A stretch of 64,000 nt of DNA from assembly GCA_965237635.1 (NCBI GenBank), contig CBDEFX010000001.1, positions 372,001 to 436,000 of the forward strand, read 5' to 3'. The notes below the pieces were generated by a model, which saw only the letters and a program-made list of their open reading frames with translations, was not told the origin of the DNA and did not search any database. Positions 35,402 through 45,578 of the stretch are shown here, piece by piece (the first letter of the stretch is position 1; each line of letters starts with the position of its first letter). A program made the translations under genes and the position numbers. The DNA comes from CBDEFX01 sp965237635 (GTDB taxonomy: Bacteria > Chloroflexota > Dehalococcoidia > Lucifugimonadales > CAUZJF01).

Positions 35402-36090
35402 ATGACAGACCTGAGTCAGGCAACGCATCCAGGTGTCACTCCGCCGAGGCAGCTTTTCCGTGTGGCCGGGTGGTGCGCCTACGCGAGCGGGATTGTATCC
35501 ATCTTCGGCATTTTGTTTCTGGTGGCCTTCTTCACGACCTTCATCGGACCACTGGGAACGCTTAACGACATAGCCGTGGTCATCCAGTATGGGCTCATGC
35601 TCCCTATCGCAGTCGCACTACACCAGGCCTTACGACCTCACGGGCCGACCCTAAGCCTGGTTGCGTTGCTGTTGGGAGTTGCGGGGATGATCGCAGTGAT
35701 AGTCCTCCAAGTACTTTTGGTAGCAAACGTGCTGCCATTCGATCAGCAGATAGGGATGGTGAGTGCCGGATTCCTGGTGGTCTTGGCGTGGTTTGTGATG
35801 GTCCGCTACCTGGGGCGCTCCTCTGCCATACTGCCAAAGAGCATGCTTGATTCTCTCGTAAAAAGTCTGTGCAGGTCGAATTAGAACAAACGTACCCACA
35901 CCTGGGTACAATATACAGTCTCTGTTCCGTATACTACCCCAACATACGGTAGCGCTCAGATGTGCTAAATCGCTGGAACTTGCTCAAAACGGGTTTTTAC
36001 GAGGGAATCATGCTTCTGCACGTACTGGCGGAGCTGTACTTTGGCTATCCATTTTGGGCTTTCTCGTTGGGGCGTAGGTTGCTGCGATAG
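35402..36090 (+). pseudogene. small multi-pass membrane protein gene split by a MITE
   Basis: The first 149 codons give four or five hydrophobic helices (ASGIVSIFGILFLVAFFTTF, ALLLGVAGMIAVIVLQVLLV, GFLVVLAWFVMVRYLG), then enter the MITE at 35849 after LPKSML. Removing 161 bp plus one copy of ATGCTT restores an exact frame: LHVLAELYFGYPFWAFSLGR, RLLR, stop at 36088-36090. The original protein had 173 residues. In the present state the frame ends in the MITE at 35884, replacing the last 25 residues with 12 MITE-encoded ones. The family was not identified. Confidence 0.85.
35849..36009. mobile_element. 161-bp MITE, copy 2 (6-bp target duplication ATGCTT)
   Basis: Reverse complement of copy 1, identical over all 161 bp. 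ATGCTT flanks both sides (35843-35848 and 36010-36015). Perfect identity and a perfect duplication show recent movement. Confidence 0.95.
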
Positions 36091-36129
36091 TAAGGCCGAA
36101 TGGCTAGAGGGTGCTCGTGCTTTAGGGCA

Positions 36130-36918
36130 TACACGTAAGGAGACGCCTGATGATCGTCTTAGCGCTGTTGCAACTGTGGCTATTCTGCCGCCAGAACCTT
36201 CGTTCGCGAGCGTTACGACCAGCGATTTGCAGACAGACTGGAGTGATGACTCTAACCCAAATGGAGCGTGGACCTACCGAGAAGGGGCAGATTTCCTGCC
36301 CTCTGTTCCTGATTGGACCCCATTGGGCACTTCTCCCGCCGTCCAACCTGCTTGGGCACCTTCCGCAACCACTGGCAATTTCCTACCTGCCTGGTTCAAG
36401 AGTACAACCGCCAATCGCGCGGGCATGGATTTCATTACTGGTCAGGTATTGGTACATTCCACGGGTACGGGTAATGGGCCATTTAGCGGAGTAGCGAACC
36501 TCAATTTGGGCTAGCCCCCTCAATGGCATGATCGACATATCCGGGGCGGCCTGGATGGCAAGGGACATCGGCCGAAGTAACACATGGAACTGCTGCATAA
36601 TGGACAATCCGTCACCAGCGGCGCCATTTCCTCCGGAGACCCGTTCGACCGCGATAACCCGTTCGATTTTGCTAACGGATCAGGTGGACCCTCGGTGCTC
36701 GACGATATTGCTGTTTCCGTTGTGATGTGATCGAACTCCGCATCGCCAGAACCTCCATCTCCGGTGACCTCGTTGGTGTGAACCTCACCGTCACACCCGC
36801 CCCAATCGAAGAGCCCGTTCCTGGTCTGACCCAATGGGGCCTCATCGCTATGGCGGGCGCGATGGCAACGATCCTGCTGAAGCAGCGCAGACGCGTCATG
36901 AGTCGCGACAGGGCATAA
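36130..36918 (+). pseudogene. exported protein with IPTL-CTERM-like sorting tail, three frameshifts
   Basis: Pieces in three frames join to one protein: SVTTSDLQTDWSDDSNPNGA to FSGVANLN, then WASPLNGMIDISGAAWMARD, then LLHNGQSVTSGAISSGDPFD to VLDDIAVSV, then DVIELRIARTSISGDLVGVN. Each joint needs one added base (for example GTTGTGATG should be GTTGGTGATG). The end VPGLTQWGLIAMAGAMATIL followed by KQRRR is like the IPTL/PEP-CTERM tail: a short motif, a helix and a basic stop-transfer cluster, recognised by exosortase-type enzymes. Broken here. Confidence 0.6.
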
Positions 36919-37293
36919 GCCAGAACATCTCGCGAACCCAGCCCGACCGGTGAGTGGGTGTCCGGCCGGCTATTCAGCCCTTTCGGTTGCCAGTTTTTGG
37001 TGTCGGTGCCTCCTTGCAGGAGCCTACCGCGGCTCGCCCCCACCCCGAACCCATAAAGTCGTCGGCTTGGGTTGAATTACCTATCGAGTCGGGTTGCCAG
37101 ATTCCCCTTTTGGCAAGGGACATCTAGTCATGGATAGGGTTCTCGTACACACCCCGATATCGCGGCCTCGATGGGGGTTCTGGCAAACACAGAGTCCAGT
37201 TGGTGCCTATTCCCAACCTAATCAGTCAGACCTGACCTTCCCGGGTGTGTCGCTTGTTAACGAGGCCAGTACTCGTGGCACAGCGGTAGGCAT
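36919..37293. other. intergenic, no gene seen
   Basis: About 375 bp between the CTERM-like pseudogene and rnd. Only short incidental frames; no repeats or RNA structures stood out. Confidence 0.45.
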
Positions 37294-38442
37294 TTAGACT
37301 AGGGTTGCGAGAACGCTTTTGAGTCCCCTCTCAAATTCTCGCCACTGCCAGTTCCTGACCTCGGGGCTCGCGAGTTCAGAGTCGAGGCTGCCTGGGCGCC
37401 GAGCGAGACGGCCTAGGCTCACCGCCGGCCACAAAAGACTCGGGTCCAGCTGTAGCGAGCGGCCCAGCCGACCACGCCAGTCCTTAAGACTCCGTAGCCG
37501 AGTCTCAACCCTCCTTCGCTCCGCCGGGTCCATCCGCTCGCCAGCTCCCGTCGTCTTGGGGCGAGTTACAGGCGGAGACGTGAGGCCCTCGTTGATAGTG
37601 GCTTTGAGTCGCTTATCGTCAGGCGGACGGCCGAATCGGCCCAAGCCCTTGACGGTCGAAAGGTTCACACTTGGATCGCTAGCCAACAGGAGTAACGCGG
37701 AATCCGGTGTCACCTTGAAGGGCGGCCGATCGAGGCGCCTAGCCTCGCGTTCGCGGAACCGGAAAAGGGATCTCAGGACGGCCAGGCCTCGCTCGTCCAG
37801 AATAGGGCTGCCCTTGGTCGAAAGGAAGGCCAAATCGCGGTCGCGAGGAAGATACCTCACCTTCTCCAAACGCTCGAATTCCTCCTTCACCCACTCGAGC
37901 CGAGATAGGCTCTTCAGCCGGCCCGCTAAGCTATCACGGACACCCCCGAGGTAAAGAACATCGTTAGCGGCATAGCTCAAGGCCTCGGCGCTCAGAGGCC
38001 GCTTCGTCCAGTCGGATAGCTGAAGCTTCCGGTGCTTCTTCAACTCGACGCCCACGTGGTGATGAACTACTGCCTGTAGGCCCAACTCGGTGGACCCTGT
38101 GAACGCAGCGGCAATACTAGTGTCGAACAGATTGCTGACGTGGAATCCCCAGTCTCGGTCCAAGCTTCGGAGGTCATAGTCAGCCGAGTGGAATACCTTC
38201 TCCACCGACCGATCGCCTAGCAGTTTGCCAAGGGGTTGGATATCTTCAATCGCCAGTGGGTCCAAGAGGATAGCAGATCCGGCTGTTGCCAGCTGGATGA
38301 GGCAGATGCGCTCGTGATACCTGAAGAAGCCGTTCGATTCGATGTCGACAGCAACACGCGGTGCCTTCGATAGGTGATCTATTGCCTGCACCAGATACGA
38401 CTGCGCGACAATTAGCTCGATCTTGCTTTGTCCCGTCTGCAT
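37294..38442 (-). CDS. rnd: ribonuclease D (DEDDy 3'-5' exonuclease with HRDC domain)
   Basis: 382 residues, the usual length. Exo motifs: VAVDIESNGFF (D-x-E), FHSADYDLRSL (D) and YAANDVLYLG (Y...D). The HRDC region is KVTPDSALLLLASDPSVNL to LKATINEGL, followed by a basic C-terminal part. RNase D trims tRNA and other stable RNA 3' ends. All catalytic residues are visible. The gene stands alone. Confidence 0.93.
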   Translation of the reverse strand: MQTGQSKIELIVAQSYLVQAIDHLSKAPRVAVDIESNGFFRYHERICLIQLATAGSAILLDPLAIEDIQPLGKLLGDRSVEKVFHSADYDLRSLDRDWGFHVSNLFDTSIAAAFTGSTELGLQAVVHHHVGVELKKHRKLQLSDWTKRPLSAEALSYAANDVLYLGGVRDSLAGRLKSLSRLEWVKEEFERLEKVRYLPRDRDLAFLSTKGSPILDERGLAVLRSLFRFREREARRLDRPPFKVTPDSALLLLASDPSVNLSTVKGLGRFGRPPDDKRLKATINEGLTSPPVTRPKTTGAGERMDPAERRRVETRLRSLKDWRGRLGRSLQLDPSLLWPAVSLGRLARRPGSLDSELASPEVRNWQWREFERGLKSVLATLV

Positions 38443-38727
38443 TGAGTTCGCACAATCGATTACTTAAGGGGATTCAGCGCGGCAGCCCCCCGGCTCACTT
38501 GCAAGGCCTCTGGAGCTTGATCAGGAAGTGTCCAAACTGATGGTCATGATTCGCTGCGGATAGCCGTCCAGGTCGCTGCGATAGAGGCTACCTAGTAATG
38601 ATACCTCGATGGCGTTCTGTGCGTCCTGCTACGACCCGCCTTCGTTGGGGGAGTGTACCAAGAAGGCTAGGCTCGAGAAAGGGTTGAGCTTGACGGACGT
38701 AGAGAATTCGGTGGTAGGTTGGGAAGG

Positions 38728-39107
38728 CTACTCGGGGTAGAACATGTTATTGGTGATCCGGGGATGTTCGACGTCCGGCGCTGTGGGGCTCGCGTCATCG
38801 AGAAACCAGACTCTGTTCGCCTTGCCGGCACCCTTGCTGACGTGAGTGAACCCGGCCTGCTCTAGGTCGGCCACCACCATGTCGCCTGACCCAGAATCTT
38901 CGTAGTCAACGAACCACTTGTGCTGGAACCCTATCCTACTTGGGGTGCGAGATCGTGGCAGTCCAATAGCCTCCCGACCGTAATTTAGGCCGATATACTC
39001 GATTACGACTTAGCCATTGTCGTTTCGGGCCTGGAGGACACCTAGCCTAATCCCTTCATAAGGATGACGGATGATATCCCGATGACGGCGGCTCGATACT
39101 TCGCCAT
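38728..39107 (-). pseudogene. decayed gene with a strong start site, unidentified
   Basis: AAGGAGAT precedes an ATG at 39107 reading MAKYRAAVIG, a start common in Gfo/Idh-type oxidoreductases. The rest lies in another frame: HPYEGIRLGVLQARNDNG, a TAA, then VVIEYIGLNYGREAIGLPRS and RIGFQHKWFVDYEDSGSGDM, ending ITNNMFYPE at 38728. At least one frameshift, one stop and a likely internal deletion are needed to explain it. The product is not identified with certainty. Confidence 0.45.
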
Positions 39108-39131
39108 TGCGTATCTCCTTATGCGATTGGG

Positions 39132-39497
39132 TTGATAAGACGTGCTTCCTCGCGTTCCCAGGTCATATGTGCAGCAGGGCATCCAACGCCAAGTTTTTTG
39201 CAAGCGGCGAGCGGCTCCAGGAAAGGGCGCAGCAATGACGCGCTCAGGCAGGAGCTAAAGGTGTTAAGGGACCAGAATCTAGACGGCGCTACGTTCGAGG
39301 AAAGGGCGGAGATCGTGACGAAGCTAGGGATCGAAGTGTACCCTGCGGAAGACCTCAAATCCATGAGAGTAAGGTGCCTCCTCGATCCCGGAATACGCCC
39401 AGACAAGGAGCAACGACCGGCCACGCCCAACGATCCCGAGGGCGGGCTAGAGGACCCGGACCGGTGGCTCCAATGCAGTTGGCTCATAGTAGTCTGA
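39132..39497 (+). pseudogene. C-terminal remnant of a serine recombinase
   Basis: NDALRQELKVLRDQNLDGAT, FEERAEIVTKLGIEVYPAED and LKSMRVRCLLDPGIR look like the C-terminal coiled-coil and terminal domain of a large serine recombinase. The catalytic, recombinase and zinc-ribbon domains are missing, so it is a stub. It is not a copy of the C-terminus of the intact recombinase at 11034 and belongs to a different family member. It lies 170 bp before a tRNA half gene. Confidence 0.5.
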
Positions 39498-39660
39498 ATA
39501 GCAAGAAAAAGTGATTGTCCGCCAGACAATTGCGCTATTATAGGCAAGTAAGCACCGGGGGTAGCGACAATCCGACGATCTGACTGCTAGCAAGCCCGAT
39601 GGTCTTCCTGCCCGGTTTTGTATCTGGGATCAACGGATCAACCCGAGGTCTGGACACCCT

Positions 39661-39707
39661 GCTTCCCAACCAGAATGTCGTGGGTTCGAATCCCATCACC
39701 CGCTCCA
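39661..39707 (+). tRNA. tRNA-Gly(CCC) 3' half only (possible att site)
   Basis: The sequence begins with an anticodon loop TTCCCAA, then variable loop, T arm (GTGGGTTCGAATCCCAT) and acceptor strand ending CGCTCCA, closely like the 3' part of tRNA-Gly(CCC). The 5' half (acceptor GCGGG..., D arm) is not present upstream, and the 5' anticodon stem does not pair well. This is the segment typically duplicated by integrases that insert in tRNA genes. It is not a functional tRNA. Confidence 0.6.
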
Positions 39708-39758
39708 TAGCTACGAAGCGAGCCTCTACGTCCCTGCGAATGTCGTGTAATCCTTTAC

Positions 39759-41478
39759 CCCGAATCCACCGAAGGACACCGATGGACGGCGTGAGGAAAG
39801 TGGAAGGGGGGTGAGGGAGCTACAGGGGAAATAGCCTGGGTTCCATTTGGGGTAGGGAGGTCGGCGGACGGTCTTCATCGCCGCACAGGGGCCCCTATGG
39901 CCGTCTGCGGGAGTTGCGATGCGCGGGATGGCGAGAGAATACGCAGCAGGGAACTCTCTCGGACCGGGCTGGCACGAGTCTGCGGGGATCTTCGGTTGTC
40001 CGGTGGGTGGGTCGGTCGCCGACGGTGCCGTCAGGCCGGGAGTGGAATGGCTCGCAGCCGGGCCAAGGCACGGCTGAACTTCTCAGCCCAAGGCCAGCGA
40101 TCCGGAAGATGCAGGGTCAACCGGCGTGCCGAGCGGGTGAGCCGTCCGGCCAGGGAGAAGAACCGCCGCCGGAGGGTCTTGGTGGTGGCTATCCGCTCTC
40201 CCAGACCGATCCGCGCCGTCCAGCGGGCCAGGTTGTGGGCCATCGTCTGGACGGTCAGCCAGGCACCGTTGGCGGCGAAGCGGCCCGAGGGGAGATGGTT
40301 CAGCCCGACGCCGTACTTGAGGTCGCGTATGGCATTCTCGATCTCGGCGTGGCGGCGATGGTCAGCCTCCAGTTCGAGCAACTCTCCGTCCCGGTCGGTG
40401 ATGAAGCCATGATAGCTGTATTTGGCGAAGAGGGCCAGTTGGGAACCGGGCGTCGGCTTCACCCGCCGGACGATGAGCCGTACCGGCGCGGCGTCCGCCT
40501 CGGCCTGGAAGGGGGTGCAGGTGGTCTCGGCCACATCGGCGGCACCGTCCATCCAGTAAGGAATCGGCGTCCAGGCATCTTCGGGTATCGCCTCGATGAG
40601 ATTGTGCAGGCTTTTGTGCTGGCGGATGGTGATGGAGAAGCGGACATCCATCTTGCGGCAGACGGATACCACGCTATGAGTGTAGAACCCGCTGTCGGCC
40701 CGTAGCGTGAGTCGTCCGTCGGCCCCGGCGTAGCGCACCCGTCCCACCGTCTCCCGCAGGAAGTGGGCGGCGCCGCGGGCGGTGTTGGCCCGGCCCTCGC
40801 GCAGCCGGGACATCAGCACGTCTCCGGTGCCGGCGGCGATGGCCGGCAGCGGGTGGTAGCCCCGCTTGCCGGTATAGCCGTGGTGGCGGGCGCCCTCCTT
40901 GGCCAGTCCGTAGGTCTCGCAGATGGTGGAGTCCAGGTCAATGGTCAGGGGCCCGTCGCCGGGTCCCGCCCCGGCCTGCCAAGCCCGGGCCAGCAACTCG
41001 CGGCTCACCCGGTCGAGTTGACGGACGTGGCCCCACCGGAAGCTGCGCAGGAAGGTGCCCAGGGTGGATGGCGCCTTGACCGTGCCGCCCAGGGTGCAGG
41101 CCGTCCCCCCGGTGCGCAACACATCGGCGTCGTCAATGCAGTCGCCCCCAGCCAGCGCAGACGCCACCAGCGTCATCATCTTGTCGCTCGTGTTCGCCCG
41201 CCCCGGGGCATCGCCCAGGTCGAGGCGCTGCCGGACGAGTTCGGGCAGGCCGAGGTGCCGCGCCAGGGTGGCCGGAAGGAGCAGCCCGGCATTGGCCACC
41301 AAGCGGCGGTCGTCGAAGGTGATTTGGGATCCGGTCGGGGTGGTTGCGTGGCAGCATCTACTGGGTGCTCCTTTTCCGGGGCCGTTTTTTTGCTACAAAA
41401 CCATTATCCCAGAAGCATAGGAGCACCTTCTTGCCGCCTCAGGACGCTAACCCGACGCCCTCCTTCGGTGGATTCGGG
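39759..41478 (-). mobile_element. IS1380-family insertion sequence, copy 4 (inverted, flanks do not match)
   Basis: 1,720 bp, opposite in orientation to the other four copies, with one extra base in the transposase gene. Flanks are TTTAC (left) and CTTAG (right), so no duplication. The right end cuts the signal peptide of the next gene. Confidence 0.92.
40031..41357 (-). pseudogene. IS1380-family transposase (copy 4), frameshifted near the start
   Basis: The frame starting at 41357 reads MLPRNHPDRI and then leaves frame because of one extra base (GGATCCCAAATC instead of GGATCCAAATC). A TTG restart at 41302 could make a protein lacking the first 18 residues. The rest is nearly identical to the intact copies and keeps the DDE residues. 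It differs by Gly to Ser before VVSVCRK and Ala to Thr in AWLTVQT. Probably inactive or weak. Confidence 0.9.
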
Positions 41479-42797
41479 CTTAGGGCTGGCTATCTTGGCT
41501 TTTTTCCTGTTCTCGTCTGACGCACGGGCCAATGTTACTATCAGCGTGACCCCGTCCTTCCTCGAGTTCGCCGTTGATGCGGGCACGATCTTCGACGAGG
41601 TCATTACCGTTAGTAACGAGGGCTCGACCGCGACAGGCATTGTGGTCGCGGTCCGCGATTCGGCCGATAGTCTTCCTGAGTTCTCATCAACCGGCTGGAT
41701 ACAAGCCACGCCGAACCAGTTCCAGCTGGGCCCCGGCGAGCTCCAGGAAGTGGCCGTTCACGTTGAGGTACCCGCGGCCGCTCAGTCTGGGGGACGGTAC
41801 GCCACGATCTTCTTCCGTAACGCTTCTCTAAACGTCGGGGCCGGTGCAGCTGAGGGCTTCTTCGGCGCATCCGGATTGGGGGCGGAAATAGGCGCGCCCT
41901 TTATTTTGACTGTCCGAGGGGGCAACCTGGTACTGGAGGGGCAGGTTTCTAGAATTGTTCCGCTAGCACTGGCGCCGTCCCTTATCGGGTTCCGTGTTCA
42001 GATCGACAACACGGGCAACGTTCACATGGTGGCGTCGGGCGAACTAAAGCTAACGGACGCCCAGGGCAAAACGGTCGGTACTTATTCGCTGCCCAAGACG
42101 ACGGCGATCCTGCCCGGGACTTCGAAGAGCTACAAGCTCCGTGGCTCCCACGAGCTATCGCCGGGTGAGTACCATGCCTCAGCGAGCATAGCTTATGGAT
42201 GGACAGGGCAACAGAGCGCTGCGGCCGAGGTGGACGCCGCCGACTGGGGACAGCGAACGGCTAGCAACGAAATCGACTTCAATTCGGTCCCCAAACTGAC
42301 GGTGTCGACCCTCGAGATGACTTCGTTCGAGGGCGGCGTCAAATTCAACCTTGCAGTAGAAAACTTTGGCGATGTTGAGGTTGCGCCCGAGGGCACAATC
42401 GATGTTCGCTCCGCTGGAGGGCAGCGGCTCATTGCGCTGAACATCTCGAAAGGCAGCATCGTTGCAGAACCGCACACCACGGTCCCTTCCGAAAAAATAT
42501 ACAACGGTGCCATACCTCACGGGGAGTACGACGTCAGCGCCGTTTTTCATTACCAGGCAGCGGATTTCGCGGAGGCGACCGGTCAGGTCAGCCGTCGAGA
42601 GCGACATCGTCCCGGTGGTGGTCCCCGAGGCAGCTCGATTTCGGGAGGCGGCGGAGGCACAGCTTGCGCCCGTAACCGAGGGCGCGAGCATCTTGCTCAT
42701 CGGCGCATGGGTGCTGCTCGGTGGAGGACTCGGTATCGTGGCCGCGCTTGCAGGCCTTGTAGTCGGATCACGAGTGCTCGGCCTGCCCAAACAGTAG
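41479..42797 (+). pseudogene. exported surface protein, 5'-truncated by IS1380 and frameshifted
   Basis: The coding frame emerges from IS1380 with GLAILAFFLFSSDARAN, the end of a signal peptide with an ARA-N cleavage site; the start codon is lost. The mature part is beta-rich (ISVTPSFLEFAVDAGTIFDE, VSNEGSTATGIVVAVRDSAD, ATIFFRNASLNVGAGAAEGF), like DUF916-type surface domains. At about 42,590 the frame must shift to read VESDIVPVVVPEAARFREAA and a final transmembrane helix (ILLIGAWVLLGGGLGIVAAL) ending LGLPKQ. So it was a cell-surface protein with a C-terminal anchor. Confidence 0.7.
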
Positions 42798-43232
42798 GGC
42801 GTTAGTCCGCTAGCCGATTCTCGCCGGAACCGCGTTCTTTGGTGGCGCCCGCTGACCCCCCTCCAGATCGGAGTCCGCCGAGATACCCTCTCTACCCTTC
42901 CTCTTTCCGTTACTACGTGAGTCGTCGCCCACATCCTGGTTGGCCGTTTGTCCAGGCCTCGAGTCCAATGCGGGAGAGCCGTGGGCACAGAGGAGCCGAT
43001 GACAACAAATTCTCATGATCTGGCGTGCTCGGGGCGGTAGATACGGCCCACCGGGATGTCTTTCCCTAGATGGAACGTTGGACAGCCCGCGGACGTAGCG
43101 TGACTGATGCATAGGACGGAGGGTCGGGGCTGTGTCCGGGGCAGAGGCTGGTCAGGCGCGATTTCGGTCTGAACGAGTGCGGGCGACCGGAGAGCACAGC
43201 GCGACGACGTTCTGTCATGACCGGATGCGATC
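42798..43232. other. intergenic, no gene seen
   Basis: About 435 bp between two convergent surface-protein pseudogenes. No convincing frame, repeat or RNA was seen. Confidence 0.45.
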
Positions 43233-44133
43233 CTATTGCTGCACGGTGCGTGTAATCGTCGAGTCGATCGTGCCGTTGGCATCGTCCCAGTCCACCAGCA
43301 CGCAGTGAGAGTGGGTATACAGCTGGTTGGCGCCGATTAGCCCTGCGCCTTCCCAGAGGGTTGGGGTGGACGGGACCGCGGTGTCGGTCCCACATTCCGT
43401 ATAGCTCGTGGGCGTGGTGTTGGTGTCGTACCGGAAGCTCCCAAGGGCCACCGTGACATCGGACGTCGGTGTGCCGTCGCTGCCGTCGATCGTCCCGATC
43501 CACGGTTTGTTCGACTGGACCGTCACCGTCAGGTCAGCCCAGACGTACGCGCAGCCCTCGTTTCCGGTCGAGCCTTTGCGGACTGTGAACTCCCCGGTCG
43601 GCGACCCGTCGGACAGCCCCTCGCAGGTCGGATCGGGCGTGCTGAGCGCCATCGTCGTGTCGCTGAGCGTCAATGTGATGGTGGGTGGGACTGTGGTCGT
43701 ATCGGTTGCCTGAGCAGCCACCGCGAGGTCTGCACTGGAGGTGGAGGTCACTGTCGTAACGTCACTCAGGGCAGACCAGCCGACCGTTACCTTGACGACG
43801 ATGTTCGTACCCGCGCTCGGTGCGACGGTGCCCGTATCGACGATCAAGTCCGAGTCGGTATCGGTAAGGTGCGTGACTCCGTCAGATTGGTACAAAGCTA
43901 CCGGCCATCCTCGACTGGAGGATGCCGTGATATCGAACGTATCACTGACCGCCCCGGTATTCGTAACAGTGTGTGTACGATACAACGGTATCGGGGGTGC
44001 CGGAGTCCGCGTTATTGGGTGAGATGGTCACCCCCGCACCTCCAATAGCCAACTCCGGATAGCTAGTGTAGGTGTCCAATACGGTCCCGTTGTCACGCAC
44101 CATGCGGAAATAGTAGGTAGTGTTGGCTGACGG

Positions 44134-45501
44134 GAGGTTACGTCAATAGGTGTGTAAACGACATCAGGCGGCGACCTTCTCAGCCGTTGATTCAATGGCG
44201 ATTCCATCCGCATACTGTGCACCGAGATAGACGTCTTCGATCAACTCAGGGGCCTTCAGACGCCTGAAGCGCTGTTCGGCGACCATCAACATTTTCCAGA
44301 TCACCGCTATCGCCCGATCGACCCTCTTGTAGCGCTTGGCGGCATCGGTCCGAAGCCTGAGGGCCGCGAAGGGTGATTCTACCGGGTTCGTCGTGCGAAG
44401 GTGCCCCCAGTGCTCCTTTGGGAAGTCATAGAAGGTGACCATGCGGTCCCAGTCCCGCTCCAAGGCCTCTGAGGCCGCCTCGTAGGAATGGTCGCCGCAC
44501 CACCTGGTGAACACCGTCCTGAGCCGCTCAGCCTCTGTCCGAGTCGGCGCGTAGGGGATAGTACGCAGCATGAGCTTGGCCTGGTCCTGTTGTCGCTTTG
44601 GAAGCTTGGCGAGCACGTTTAGGATCTTGTGGTTCCAGCAGCGTTGCTCGGCCGCCTGAGGATAGACGTTGCGCAGAGCTCCCCAGATGCCCAGATGTCC
44701 GTCTCCAATTACCAGTCTTGGGCACTCCAGCCCGCGGCGCCTCATGTCCCTGAGCACATCGGACCAGCTCTCTATGGACTCCCTGTATCCGGGAATCGCG
44801 CTCACCACCACCTTCCTTCCGTCGCTCAGGGCCGCCATCACCACCAGGATCGCCGCCTTCTCCCGCTCAAGACCGGCCTTGACGTAGACTCCATCCACCC
44901 ACATGTACACCACTTCCAGGTCATCCAGGGGCCTAGCGCGCCATTGGGCAAGCTCATCGTTCCACTTATCCTTCAACCGGGCTACCGTGCTCGCCGATAT
45001 CGGTGCCTCTTCTCCCAGCAGTCCCCGCACCGCCAGGTCGAAGTCACCTTCGGAAAGGCCATGTAGGTACAACTGGGGGATCAACTCAGCAACCTTCCTG
45101 GTCCTGTTGACGAACAGCGGCAGCAGCCGGCTCTCGAACTCCTCTTCGGTGTTGCGGACTCGCGGCCTCCTCAGCTGTACCGTTCCCGAACTCAGCGTAA
45201 GCCTTCGGGGTTTGCCGTATCCGTTCCTATAGCCTCTCTCGTTGTCCGACTCAGACCTGCGGGCCGACTTCGCCCTTCCTAGAAACTCCGTCACCTCTTC
45301 CTCCAGCAACTCCTGGATCAGCCGCTGGACATGGCCTCGCACCCAATCCTCCAACTGCTCCCACTCCGGCCTTGACTCCGACCTGCTCCTAGTGCTTCTC
45401 TTTCCCATAGGCGGTGTATCTCCTCTCTTGGGCCTTGAGCCCGTGTTGTTCAGAGAGAGGGTACACCGCCTGACCGTTTACACACTTTTTGAGGATACCT
45501 C
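44134..45501 (-). mobile_element. IS256-family insertion sequence, copy 2 (8-bp target duplication)
   Basis: 1,368 bp, same ends as copy 1. GCTGACGG flanks both sides (44126-44133 and 45502-45509). It splits the surface-protein gene. Confidence 0.95.
44164..45408 (-). CDS. IS256-family transposase (copy 2)
   Basis: 414 residues, identical in protein sequence to copy 1, frame complete. Probably functional. Confidence 0.95.
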   Translation of the reverse strand: MGKRSTRSRSESRPEWEQLEDWVRGHVQRLIQELLEEEVTEFLGRAKSARRSESDNERGYRNGYGKPRRLTLSSGTVQLRRPRVRNTEEEFESRLLPLFVNRTRKVAELIPQLYLHGLSEGDFDLAVRGLLGEEAPISASTVARLKDKWNDELAQWRARPLDDLEVVYMWVDGVYVKAGLEREKAAILVVMAALSDGRKVVVSAIPGYRESIESWSDVLRDMRRRGLECPRLVIGDGHLGIWGALRNVYPQAAEQRCWNHKILNVLAKLPKRQQDQAKLMLRTIPYAPTRTEAERLRTVFTRWCGDHSYEAASEALERDWDRMVTFYDFPKEHWGHLRTTNPVESPFAALRLRTDAAKRYKRVDRAIAVIWKMLMVAEQRFRRLKAPELIEDVYLGAQYADGIAIESTAEKVAA

Positions 45502-45578
45502 GCTGACGGGCTATTAGGTTGCAACACCCACGCCCACTCGCCAGCCTTCTCGGTGTCGATTTTTGTGGTCGTCGAAGG

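Larger units (their letters stand above)
43233..45578 (-). pseudogene. surface protein with DUF11/CARDB-like repeats, split by IS256 copy 2
   Basis: The upstream fragment (45578-45502) reads TTKIDTEKAGEWAWVLQPNS and joins exactly, across IS256 and its 8-bp duplication, to PSANTTYYFRMVRDNGTVLD at 44133. It continues IGGAGVTISPNNADSGTPDT until a loss of one AC repeat unit (TACACACACTG) breaks frame. The main frame then reads THTVTNTGAVSDTFDITASS, TSTSSADLAVAAQATDTTTV, and TVQSNKPWIGTIDGSDGTPT to stop at 43233. The repeats resemble extracellular beta-sandwich modules. The 5' end is cut at 45579 by an IS66-like element. Three independent hits. Confidence 0.75.

Noticed and set aside
40763..42805. 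680-codon plus-strand frame covering IS1380 copy 4 and the surface protein
   Set aside because: Its first 240 codons are the antisense shadow of the IS1380 transposase; only the part after 41479 is real coding sequence.
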